Below the pieces are notes generated by a model, which was given only the letters and a program-made list of their open reading frames with translations, was not told the DNA's origin and did no database searches. Below are positions 15,001 to 24,996 of a stretch of DNA of 64,000 bases, in pieces. This DNA is from Procambarus clarkii (Eukaryota > Arthropoda > Malacostraca > Decapoda > Cambaridae). Both the position numbers and the translations under genes were made by a program. The DNA is taken from assembly GCF_040958095.1 (NCBI RefSeq), contig NC_091165.1, positions 27,178,479 through 27,242,478 on the forward strand, read 5' to 3'. Every line of letters starts with the position of its first letter. Position 1 is the stretch's first letter.

Positions 15001-17240
15001 GACAATAAATAGAATTTTAACAAATATTTTAATATTCAGACCATAGACCTATTTATAATATTTCAAGTGTTTGGACATCAAGTTTCATGTTATATCTTTG
15101 ATTTTGGTATCAAATTGTGTGCAATCTAAAGGCGCTTATTTTAAAACCACTACCAGATTGATCTGATAAAATTTAAATTTTTAAAAAATATTGTAATGAG
15201 TGACGCAGTATTGCGTCGTTGGAACACATTCAGTAGAAAAGTGAGTGACGAATTATTCAGTCTGTGGAACGCGAAAGTGTTAAAAAGGTTGTATTTAAAT
15301 TGGTGGAAGATAAAATTTAAATTAATTTACTTTAATCAAGGTATTGTAAAATTTAAAGAATTAAAATGTTACCTTAATGTTTGGTATAAAAGGTTAGCAG
15401 ATCCATAAGTAAAATTTAAAATAGTACATAGTGTATAGGCATATGGAATATACATTTTAATTTGGTTACAAAGTTTTATAGTAATGCATCTATAAGTAGG
15501 AGGGAAGTTTTAGTCAGAGAGCAATTTGTATCTGATTAAAAGTTTTTTAAGCCCCAGGCATATTTAAAAAAAAAAAAAGTAAGGATAAAGTGAACAGTTG
15601 TGTGTGAAAAGATTTACACAAGATTTATGAGCATAGTAAAAGTATTAATTTAATTAAGAGGTATTAAGAAGCATTGAAAGGAAGCAAGTTACCTCCTTGT
15701 TGTGGTCCTTAGGTCATGTTAACTGGTAGCAAATATAAAATGTAAACCAAATTATATTATACACATGCATACATATTCAAATAACAATAAATGATCTAAC
15801 TTGGTCCAGTACCTGGCCTAAATCCCAACATACGAAGCAGTCAAGTATAGTTCTTGATTCGGCTTTCTATTTATACTAGTATAAGAGCATAAGAATGAAG
15901 GAAACTGCAGGAGGCCTTTTGGCCCAAACTAGGCAGCTCTGATTTGTATCCACCCATACTTTTTCCCACAGTATATATATGTTAACCCTACGCTTGAAAG
16001 TTTGGTGATCCTAGTGATCTTGTGTCTCATGTTTCCCGGTAATGCACTCCATAAATTAGCAACCGTTTCCAAATCATTATTTACCAAGGTCTTTCCTGAA
16101 TCTAAATTTCTCCAATGTGTATGTATGCTGTCATTTATGTTGTTGATGTAATAACCCCTAGAATGAAATTAAGTTGATATGCTGAGCCAATTCCTATACA
16201 GTACTTTCATTCTTATTTGTAGTTTTTGTTTTGTATCAGTTATACTGGGAGTATAATTAACATTTTTCTTAGCTTTGGTTCCTAGTGGCAGTGGCATTGA
16301 GTGAATGTCTGTTAAGCTCATGCCAGGAGACATGGGACCAACATCTCACTAGTGCCTTGAGCTATGTTGTATCCTGGGGCAAACCTGACCACATCCTTCA
16401 CCTCACACATGCATTACTTCCAAAAGGTAAGCTTAAAAGATTTTCCAATGCTCTGTGTTAAATGTACAGTACATGACACCTGTACATTTGTTAGGTGGAT
16501 GCCAATCTAAATGTTTCCAGTCTAATCTTAATGAATGTTTAAACAGTCATTAAGAACATTTTGAGATATCCATTAATCTATAATTTAGTACCCAGATTAC
16601 ACTTATATTGTGTACGATGAAAATGGGTAGATTTTAATTAAACCTTTTTGTTCATCCAGGAGTAAATGACCTAACAACACTAGGAACGGCAGTGATAGAG
16701 CAAGAGGATAAAAATAATTCGTCAAGTGTTAATCATTTACGTCATCTGTACTACGCTGCAGAAATATCTTTGTTACACTCGTACCTTAAAACAGACGAGT
16801 CTTGGTCAAAACTTCATGATTATTCTTCAGAAATACAAAATCAGATACATGAAACTGAAAAGTTGAAATCAGTAACTGAAAATGAATCTGTGTCTTCTGA
16901 TGGTCAGGTCACTGTAGAGTCCAAGTTGGCAAGTTTGACATTATCAGCAAATGATTCAGAGAGCAGTGATTCAAAGCAAGTGGAGAAAGTTGAGCATGAT
17001 AGAATATATTGCCTTCCCCAGTCCAGTGATGAATTGATTGCCATTTTGAATTTTTATATTGATGGCATGAGTCCAGAGTACATGATTGCCCCAGAAATAA
17101 TGGGACTCAGCTCAGGGCTAGCAAGCCCTGATAAACTACTACTAGAAATCATTTTGAAGCTTAAGGAGAAAGGTAACGTCAAAGAACAAGAAATAAGAAA
17201 CCTTCTGTGTAAAGTTCCTGCTAATAGAACCAGATCTTAG
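3022..17240 (+). CDS. GEMIN5: Gemin5-like protein (SMN complex), C-terminal 1,061 residues; 5' end missing
   Basis: In animals Gemin5 recognises snRNAs through WD40 propellers for SMN-dependent Sm-core assembly and also acts on translation. Exons read here: 3022-3187, 3995-4072, 4598-4715, 5429-5607, 5763-5915, 6211-6369, 8073-8186, 8922-8981, 9143-9398, 9630-9799, 10332-10479, 11027-11120, 11749-11912, 12541-12751, 13828-14208, 16273-16426, 16660-17240 (stop TAG). All junctions are GT-AG and phases match throughout; total 3,186 nt. Exons 1-6 carry WD40 blades: LSWHPSHEGRLLFGTGSG, then LAWSPHKDGLLASASYDHT ending LWD, and VEFSPTDPDLLYSFAEENNV. Exons 7-10 are a low-complexity charged linker with a DDEIEEEEDLEEDLEE run. 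Exons 11-16 match the helical TPR-like dimerisation region (CWRGSLDEHI; YLVNINKVKEAVSMLLKHRH). Exon 17 is a divergent C-terminus. The human protein is about 1,508 residues, so roughly 450 N-terminal residues are absent. The family call is firm; the last exon's homology is weaker. Confidence 0.93.
3188..5428. other. Gemin5 introns 1-3, no further features
   Basis: Introns 3188-3994, 4073-4597 and 4716-5428 are AT-rich. I see no mobile element with defined ends. The 4860-5060 stretch is pyrimidine-rich (cccaccc-type) low-complexity sequence. Confidence 0.5.
6399..6900. mobile_element. pogo/Tigger-like MITE in Gemin5 intron 6
   Basis: About 500 bp bounded by inverted ends: left tacag...gtagaacctcgagtgacgag, right ttcgttattcgaggttccac followed by tgta. 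The reverse complement of the right end (tacagtggaacctcgaataa) is the typical form of pogo/Tigger termini with TA target sites. The left end carries a few extra bases within the repeat. No transposase reading frame remains. Confidence 0.65.
7422..7804. mobile_element. piggyBac-like MITE, TTAA-flanked (copy 1)
   Basis: Begins TTAACACTTTCGCG and ends CACGAAAGTGTTAA, so TTAA duplications flank short inverted ends, as in piggyBac elements. Internal blocks attgcgaacaattttatacc and cggcctaccttgtggtgctc recur in the copy at 20512-21153; the first also recurs, inverted and in tandem, at 14268-15283. No transposase is encoded. It lies in Gemin5 intron 6 beside the pogo-like element, which makes this the most invaded small intron. 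Confidence 0.75.
8187..8921. other. Gemin5 intron 7
   Basis: AT-rich intron between the 114-nt and 60-nt linker exons. No repeat with recognisable ends. Introns 8982-9142 and 9399-9629 are short and likewise plain. Confidence 0.5.
9800..11026. other. Gemin5 introns 10 and 11
   Basis: Introns 9800-10331 and 10480-11026. A short (att)n run lies near 10500-10522. Nothing else could be assigned. Confidence 0.45.
11436..11698 (+). mobile_element. tRNA-derived SINE with A-rich end, Gemin5 intron 12
   Basis: The head reads ccgtggtgtagtggtaagac (A box) and gggttcgtatcctggccgg (B box), followed by a ~180-nt unrelated body and an A-rich terminus (cttaaaaaaaaaat). This is the layout of a pol III-transcribed SINE. 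It is a different family from the six copies at 22494, 52525, 59962, 60129, 60455 and 62657. It sits in the sense direction about 50 bp before the 11749 exon. Confidence 0.75.
11913..12540. other. Gemin5 intron 13
   Basis: AT-rich intron; a degenerate gggccctaggcc-type repeat around 11935-12165 distantly resembles 7130-7270. No ends are definable. Confidence 0.4.
13489..13613 (-). mobile_element. LINE 3'-end fragment (family 3), Gemin5 intron 14
   Basis: GC-rich island in AT-rich intron. Its reverse complement contains aacagcctggttgatc and gaccgggccgcggggacgct and ends cacctcaaggtaacc. The same order of motifs forms the 3' end of the LINE fragment at 52840-53305 (aacagcctggtggacc, gggccgggcttggggag, catcaaccaggtaag), so this is a strongly 5'-truncated copy. 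The same tail is fused to the SINE at 22494. Confidence 0.6.
14268..15283. mobile_element. piggyBac-like element, TTAA-flanked, with internal tandem units
   Basis: Begins TTAACACTTTCGCGCTCC and ends GAACGCGAAAGTGTTAA, with TTAA on both sides. About 1.0 kb, in Gemin5 intron 15. The interior holds five diverged copies of a ~170-190-bp unit containing cgtgctacgtcgctcgtttt and ggtatcattgtgttcgcaat, starting near 14385, 14560, 14750, 14930 and 15085. No transposase frame is present; the open stretches are short and repetitive. Confidence 0.8.
15885..16100. repeat. Interspersed repeat fragment (aactgcaggaggcct type)
   Basis: Contains gaaactgcaggaggcctttt and a following aggcagctctgatttgtatc. Related blocks are at 28893-29110 and 36138-36185. 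Such blocks are common in decapod DNA in my experience; the parent element is not identified. The rest of intron 15 (15284-15884, 16101-16272) shows nothing definable. Confidence 0.5.
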
Positions 17241-17299
17241 TCAATTGTTAATATGCATTTTGTCTTGATTTGTGTTAGTGATTATTGGGCATTAAGCAA

Positions 17300-17305
17300 A
17301 ATAAA
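17300..17305 (+). terminator. Candidate poly(A) signal of Gemin5
   Basis: AATAAA 60 bases after the Gemin5 stop codon. It is the first canonical hexamer downstream; a longer 3' UTR is possible. Confidence 0.45.
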
Positions 17306-18135
17306 CACTTACAATGTCACATGCACAAGTTTTAACATGTTAATGTCACAACCCAAAAGTATTTTGGGGCATTGAACACCCAGGCACGACCAGTACTGAT
17401 AAAATTATCTACTCGTAACTGTTTGTGATTACAAAACCAAAGTTTGACACATTTGTGAGACATGAATGTGTAATATTAATTTCTTGAACATTAAAACAAG
17501 TTAAGTTTAGAATTCTAAGAATTGTGCAGATTTTTGTTTTGTACTAATGTAAATGAAAAGTTTTAGTTCCCAGAAGAGGTCATTTTGCATTGTTTTCAAT
17601 AGTAGGAAAATATTTCTTAGATTAATGCTTTAAACTACTCAATCTCACTTTTTATAAATTTATGGTGTAATGTGTAATGTGACTGTAGCAGGACTGGAGA
17701 GATAAGTTGGTTATGCAAACTTGTTGGCAGCCAGTGTTAAGGATATTAAGAACATTTTGGGGAAGTGTTAAATGATGCATGTATTCAGAAATAGACATTA
17801 TTGTACCACTTGATGTACTGTAGTTACAAATATCTGCCTAAAACAGTACAGTTATTTGATAATTGAATTTTATCTTTTTCAGTAATATTTAGAATCCTCA
17901 GTCATTTGAAAATACCATTTTGTTATAATCAAATTTTTTATATTTACTGTACAGTATTTCTTTATTTTGGGCACATTGTTTTATTCTTGATATTGAACAG
18001 AAACACCTTCACACCTGCATCTTATCCTCTTAACTTCTTGTTATTGGTTTCTATAAATCACATTTACACGCATTGTTAATTATTAGTTGCTAATTTCTTT
18101 CCTTACATTTTAAAGTTTTTACTTCCCATTTTCCT
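17306..18135. other. Intergenic or Gemin5 3' UTR
   Basis: AT-rich, without an open frame or repeat end. It may include an extended 3' UTR. Confidence 0.4.
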
Positions 18136-19323
18136 TTAACCTTTTGGCTGCGACCAAGGGTGGATAGCTCTGCAGGCAACATAAACTTGAGCTTAAGGTC
18201 TTGGGGTGTTATTAAAATTAGGTGTAAATAAAATGCAAGCTCAAAAGATGATCATTGTATTTTCTGACAAAAGAGAAGTAGAAATGATCACAAGAAACAA
18301 TATAGTATTTAAAAATTAAAATGGCAGTCATGAATAATATCCCAACAGTATAGTTTGTGCAAATGCTTCAACTTCATATACATCAAGAAAAGTACTGTAG
18401 TTCAATTTGTCATCTTTCATTCTTGACCTCAGGGTGCTCATGATTTATTTTAGAGCAGAAAAATTATCTCTTCCCCACTGCAGTTGAATGCCATAAAGTA
18501 AAGAAATGTATACAGTGTGTGGAAGAATCAAGGAGAGGTTATTTGACACAATTTACCTTCAATATCAGCCGAAGTTAATTTGTTTCATAAACGGTCTGAT
18601 TTCATGAATATTTCCATCATCAGAGTTTATGAAACTGAATGTAACTGCAGCTGATATTGAAATTGAATGTTATGAGCTGCACTGCATATATCTAAGAAAA
18701 TTGTTGTCTTTAAGCAATAGTCTTAGTGAGGATGGTCTTTTTATTTAGCAAGGTTGGAAATTAGTATGATTTCCTGTTTCATGCAAAGATGGTGGGGGTG
18801 GCATGGAGCTCAACCCTTGACCTGTCTATGACTATCCCCTGGACAAAGACCAGTTAAATTGCAAAGTTTGATGAGGATAGTCGTTAGTGTTTGGCCTCCC
18901 AACTTTGAAAAAACAGACACTCGGTCAGATGGTGTGTGTATTATCCTATACATGGGTTTATGTACCTCTAACCTTTCCACTGAATGGGTGTAGGGTGCGT
19001 GCTAAATGAACAAAATAGTCGTTAATGAATGTTACAATATACAAAACATATAGTGTCTTAATTATGTAAACTAGAATTGATAAATAGGTGTGAGGATTTG
19101 AACAAGGCATAGTTGAACATTTTAGTGCTACTGCTTTGGGTGACATTTCAGTTTGTTGCCAACAGATGGCAGCAGTTACTGTGTCCAGGCACCTATTTTG
19201 AAGGCGAGGCAACAACATTACAACACTTGAAAACATTTTTCGAAGGCAACTGATAGTTTGCATATTGCAGTATAGGCCTATTTTTTATTTGATTACCATT
19301 GCATTGCATAGCCAAAGGGTTAA
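18136..19323. mobile_element. Candidate TTAA-flanked DNA element (~1.2 kb)
   Basis: Left end TTAACCTTTTGGCTGCG and right end (reverse complement) TTAACCCTTTGGCTATGC agree at about 14 of 16 positions and both sit on TTAA, as expected for a piggyBac-type insertion. The termini differ from the CACTTTCGCG group elsewhere in the window. A 101-codon open frame on the - strand (19263-18958) inside has no recognisable domain, so this looks non-autonomous. Only one copy is visible. Confidence 0.5.
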
Positions 19324-20511
19324 TGTCAAATCCTCCCATATAGTGTATCTACCAGTGCTTATTGCATACAAACCCAAATGTTCTTTATATTAATATCTAA
19401 TGCTTTTATAGATAAAAGCATTAAAAGATATAGATGCTTTTATTTTATAACCAAAACCATTTCATTTCCCATTAAGCTTTTCTATGTAACTTGCCCTTGA
19501 TTTTTTTCTCGTTCATATTTTTCAAATACCTATAAGCTTTAGTGTGATAAGCCATCATTCTTAGCTAGCAATAACCCATTTCGGACATGCCAAATGCTGA
19601 CTTTGGCAGCCAACAGCATTAGCTCTTTATTTTTTTTTCCCCCCAATCATTAATTTATTGCTGACCTGTCTGTCACAAATATTGAGAAGATTGTAAGAAA
19701 ATACAGCTTAAATATGAGTGGTTTGTATAATGGTGCGGCAGGTTTTCAGATCAAAATCAAATTACATTAACAGGGAAAACGGATACCCTTGTGGCAGCCA
19801 CTTGATATTATTCTGTAATAACCGTCACGAATAAGTCTTGCCGAGAAGCGATCTAAATCGTGTCAGTCGTGCGACCATTCCACAAGCTGTATTAAAGGTG
19901 AGTTTGAATCTTCTGGCGAGAATAAAATACTGTAACTACATTATGTACAATGTTTCCAAAAAACTGCATTTGTGTTTGTATATTGTTACAATTTTCTATA
20001 TGTTGGCTACAATTATATATATTAGCTGCATTTATCATTTATTTTTTAAACTTGTTTCTTGATATAATTTTTTCTATCAATTTTATTTTCATTTACATGG
20101 TACAGTATATGTAGTTCATACTTATTTCTGTAAGTTCATGTTGAAAACAATTGTGTGTGTGTAAAATGCCTGACATTTCTGAATAAAAATCAATCTCACT
20201 AATGAACAAATTGGAATCTCACTAATTTTGAAAATTGGTTGAAATAAATTTTCAACACCTATCATATTTTGTCAGATATGACAAAATAATAATTTTGTCA
20301 TATCTGAGAAGAATAAAATTGAATACAAAACAGTAAAATGATTTTGTTGCTCTAGGTAACTTTAAATATGGCTATGATATTGTCTTGATGGAACAGCGAT
20401 GTGTGATGTTAATGTTTGCTCAACATTTATTAATGACCATTTCAAAGTTTTACACATAGCTTGATCACAAAGCTGAACAGGGTTAGACTCCAGGCATGTA
20501 GAATGAATGTC
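19324..20511. other. Intergenic sequence
   Basis: AT-rich with a small palindrome near 20265-20305 (atttgtcagatatgacaaaa and its mirror). No gene is supported. Confidence 0.45.
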
Positions 20512-21153
20512 CTAACACTTTTGCTGCTCAATGTCACACATTGCAGCATAAAACCAAAATACGTAGTATGCTCGATGATGCAAATAGGTGTAAATAATTT
20601 AAAAATGTGTAGAAATAACATTTGTCCAAATACTATGGGACTTGTTTTAAAATGTGTGCCAGTTTCTGCTCATTCTCTGTATACCCCACGTGGCATCCTG
20701 ACCCCACTGTGTGGGCGTCCACCCACGCTGGAGGCTCACTGTTCTCGTGACAGCCACGGCCTCCCCTCGAGTCAAAAAGTTTCCCCATTCTGGTTATTTT
20801 ATCTCGGGTATTTGTTGTTACCAGTTTTATAAACACTGCAAATTGACTTCCAGATGGATACTGATCAAGAACAGAGCCAATCCATGATGAAAACATTGAA
20901 AGAAACACGTATGAGAGAAAAGTTATTGTTTTCACTGAAAGTATAGAAAAGTGAGACTTATATGTTCTTATATGCAAATATCCCTTTACAGCATTCTATT
21001 GCGAACAATTTGATACCAAATTGAACGACGTAGCACAAATTGAGAAACCTGAAAAGAGTATAAACATTTGTGGGTGGTGGCGAGTTCCCATGTACCGCTC
21101 GGCCTACCTTGAGGTGCACAACGGGTTGCCCGCTGGACCAGCGAAAGTGTTAA
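20512..21153. mobile_element. piggyBac-like MITE (copy 3)
   Basis: Left end CTAACACTTTTGCTGC (mutated TTAA), right end GCGAAAGTGTTAA. The interior shares gcgaacaatttgataccaaa, the acgacgtagcac block and a cggcctaccttgaggtgc block with the copy at 7422-7804. Non-autonomous and more decayed than the other two. Confidence 0.7.
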
Positions 21154-22493
21154 CAGACTCCATTAAGAAAAAAATCTGGTTATTTATCCTTGAATATATA
21201 ATGATTATGCTCATTGTCATGTGTGTTTGTAAATCCTTTCTCTACGTCCAGCTTACATCTTTTCTCAAGGTGCTGTAAACAATGTTCTGAACAACTTTCT
21301 TGGAATTTGCATTTTTATATCTGGTAGAGTGCCTTGCATGGCGTGCATTATTAGACGATGATGTCATGATGCTCCCCAGCGACTCGCCAAGGGATGCTGC
21401 AGTTTCAGGTGCTTGCTCAATTGTCCTGGTTCCTGGGAACTGTGGGCAGGGATCTACAGAAACATTATTCTAACTCTGAACACCACAAGGTCTGTGCCTA
21501 TAAGAATTAATGATACTAGTTAATTTAGCCAAATTAAGAATAATTTTATGGTTAATGAGATCTACTTGTATGTAACTTGTATATAACTGCTCAAGTATCA
21601 AAGAGAGATGCCTAATAGAAGGGGGTAAGTATTGATTATAGAATATTTAATCTATAAAAAATCACAGTTTTTGTACTAGCTCACATACATCACACTATGT
21701 ATTTTATGTAACAACCTTTACAATTTCAAGACATCCTCTTTGTACCGATATTCATCATGTCTCGCATACCCGATTCAAATGGCATCTTATTACAACTGTT
21801 GGAAAGAACAAGCAGGTAGCCTAAAAACAAGCACATGGCTAAATTCTTTATGAAAGTAAACTGGGCAATTGATGATGCAATATATATAGACAAATTATCA
21901 ACATAGTTTGCAATTTGGGAATGCTTTGACTCCCTACTATATCTACCTGGAGTATCAATGGTTAGCAAGGAAAGCACTAATAAAGGATTATTTTCAGCCT
22001 ACCACTTCATGGAAAGGACAGCCTGGGAAGGAGAATGTTGACCGAAACCCAAATACAACACAAGCATGGCTGAAATACATCCAATAAGTAATGGCCAACA
22101 CCCATTTGGCTCCCAGAAACTGAGCTTGGAAATTAGCTGTGGAACACATTAACAAACAAAGCCATAAACTTTTGAATATCATGAGTATAAACAGCCATCT
22201 GGCTGAAATGAACCAATTTGTGGATGGCCTAGGAGATGTGGGCCTTAGAACATGGGACATTAGATATAGGGTTGATAAACAAGATCATGACCCTACAAGT
22301 ATGAGAAGCATGCAAATAGTGCTGCACTGCAGCCACTGGCCAGAGCATAAGATGCACTCTGACCAGACAAACAAAGCATCACTGACTGAAAGAGCTCATC
22401 CAGACAGCAGAAGTCTCGTGGCCAAAAACAAAGAAGGCTGCGGGGCAACAAAGAAAAGAAAATGACACCCCTAGACCAAGTGAAGAAGACCTG
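21154..22493. other. Intergenic sequence
   Basis: No conserved coding frame was recognised; open stretches near 21994-22465 lack known motifs. Confidence 0.4.
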
Positions 22494-22763
22494 CACTTCA
22501 AGGGCGCCTGACAGCCGAGTGGACAGCACTTCGGATTTGTAGTCCTGAGATTCCAGGTTCGATCCCTGGTGGAGGCAGAGACAAATGGGCAAAATGTTTC
22601 TTTTACCCTGATGCCCCCGTTACCTAGCAGTAGATAGGTACCTGGGAGTTAGAAAGCTGCTACGGGCTGTTTCCTGGGGGTGTATAACAAAAAAGGAGGC
22701 CTGGTTGAGGACCGGGCCATGGGGACGCTAAGCCCCGAAATCATCTCAAGATAACCTTCATCT
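22494..22763 (+). mobile_element. tRNA-derived SINE, body family 1 with tail type b
   Basis: Head: ctgacagccgagtggacagc (A box) and ccaggttcgatccctgg (B box). Body: acaaatgggcaaaatgtttc, then cgttacctagcagtagatag and gtacctgggagttag. Tail: ggcctggttgaggaccgggc, ggggacgctaagccccgaa, ending ctcaagataacct. The body is shared with 52525, 59962, 60129, 60455 and 62657. The tail matches the 3' end of LINE family 3 (13489, 52840). Confidence 0.85.
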
Positions 22764-23299
22764 TTATGAAGTGCAGGCGTAACTTGTTTTGACTTTAAAT
22801 TTTCAGTTCTTTAACAGATGTGGATTCTATGCGGGATTGCATACTCTGACTGGCCAATCCAGTATTGTGTATAGTTTTCTGAATAATGAAAATTTGGTTG
22901 TATACGTCAGTTGTCATGTAATTCTTCATGCATGCTTTGTTAGATGCATTGGACATGTGTGACTTGTGTATCCACTCCTTCCTATGGGATTTGTCTGTTG
23001 AGCCAGGCTGTTTATTGTTGTTAGTGTTCTTAGTATGAATACCATCCTTTTGTCAAGGGAGATGTGGTGTATAGGAGCTGCCTGAAAGCAAAATTTTCGA
23101 TCTTGAAAATATGACTTGTCAGATGAGTGACTGCTAGTAGAACAGTGCAATTCTGACAGTAAGGCACAGGTGTTTTGTTTCAATAACAACCCATGAATTA
23201 GCTTTGTGTACAGTGTAGTAGGTACTTTTAAGGGGAGGTAAAAATACACTGGAAGACCTTGATACAACTAAAGCAGTGGAGGCAGATCATAAACTATGA
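22764..23299. other. Intergenic sequence
   Basis: No feature recognised. Confidence 0.4.
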
Positions 23300-23420
23300 G
23301 GACAGGTTTAAAGGAGCTCGATCTAACAACTAGAAAGAAGCAGCAACAGAGAGGAAGTTATTAAAATGTACAAAATACTTAGTGGAATAGTGTCCCCAAT
23401 TCCCTCCCATTCCCTCAGGT
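23300..23420 (+). mobile_element. Decayed LINE ORF2 C-terminal relic
   Basis: With frame changes it reads YEDRFK, then a KKQQ-like basic stretch and MYKILSGI. This order (YEDRL...GD-I--YKIL-GI) is the ORF2 C-terminal signature seen intact at 25415-25978 and 62947-63170. Too short and broken to place in a family. Confidence 0.4.
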
Positions 23421-24978
23421 TCAACGGTGGGCTGTTCATCAATTCCAGAACAAATGAGTTAGTTGTGGGTTGGGGCCGAGCCATCTGGTGGTGGATTTCA
23501 GAAACTAATAAGTTTGAGCTAGTTTTGAGTGAATCTGTTGTTTTTTAAGTGCTTTCAGATTTCTTTGTCAGTTTCAAGGCATAGTATTCTGTGAACTCTC
23601 CAGATTTCTGTAAAGCTTTGCTGACTTTCTAAATGCTTTCCCAGTAGGGTGGCAAATTGTCATTTGCTCTGTGCCACTATGAGGGGGCCAGGATCTGGCT
23701 CCGATTCCCGGTAGGCCAAACAACAATTGCAACTGGTGTGATCCATTAGAATGAGCAATCTCAGGAAGATAGTTTCATGGAGCCACCTCGGCTCCAGAAA
23801 CCAGAAAAAGTTTTCTACCAGGAAAAGGCATTTCATTATGTTCAACACTTTTTTTTTTTTTAGTTGGGTTCATACAAGCAAATTAAGACAAACTTGTTAT
23901 ACTAATTTACTTTTCATGGCCTCATTACAAGGTGGTAAAATGGTTGAGCAATACAAACTGACCATCATAAAGTGACAACAACTTGCCTGCCAAAGACTGT
24001 CCTGGCAAAAACCACAACATAATATATTGATCAGAAAAGAAGCCCTACTGCCATTGCTAAGCTGAACATGTCATATTATTGTGTATACCAGGAAATTGTA
24101 CATTAAAATGTGTGTATGAAACAAGATAAAAATTAGATTAGAAAACTTAAAAGAAAATTTAGGGTCCAAATTATATTGTACAGTATATGCAAAACATTTA
24201 ACTCGGCAGATTGTATTTATTATTAGGCCTACATATCACATGTAAATTCTATGCTATCATAAAAATTAATGCAAAATTTAGATGCTATCTAATTATATAT
24301 ATGAATAATTTTTACTTAACATTGAGTCACACCCACAGCCTTCTTGTTCTTAGTAACCTTAAACTACATCACAATATATAGTCTTAACTCTCTGCAGCCA
24401 ATATTTTAAGAACCAAAATAAAAAAAATTAACATGAAAATGCATTTTATCTTTTGCCATTACTGAGACTTACACTGTATGAAATATTCAATCTGAATATA
24501 ATCATACATTTAAATAATGCCAAGAAACTTGTATAGGCCAGCTGAAAGACCTCTTCATGACAGTTTCCTTAACTGTTTTCAGTGCATTGTTTTCCTGATT
24601 TAGTTAAGCTGTAACAAGATGACAGGCTGCAATAACAAAGAACTAATAGTTTTCATATAAAACCTGACATTATCACTAACAAGAAAAACAAAAATAAGTT
24701 TTCAAAATGTTTTATAGGCTAATGACTGTTCACTTGTCATTCAGTATTACAGTGCTAACAACACACAACCATCTTCTTAAATTGATTTACAAAACCAGAG
24801 TATTTTTCTGCATACTTCATTAGATTTATAATATTTACAATCCAGAAAATCTGAATGTTTGTCTTAAACTGTAGTAAACAATAATTGCAACAATACTGTA
24901 CTTCAAATATTTTGGGCATGGTTAAGTAGGTTTTTGATTTATCAGTTGTATATAATGTGTGTTTATATATGTACATAT
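23421..24978. other. Intergenic sequence
   Basis: AT-rich; no coding or repeat assignment. Confidence 0.4.
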
Positions 24979-24996
24979 GTGTGTGTGTGTGTGTGT

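Noticed and set aside
18958..19263. 101-codon - strand open frame inside the TTAA element
   Set aside because: No transposase or other motif; length is unremarkable for this composition.
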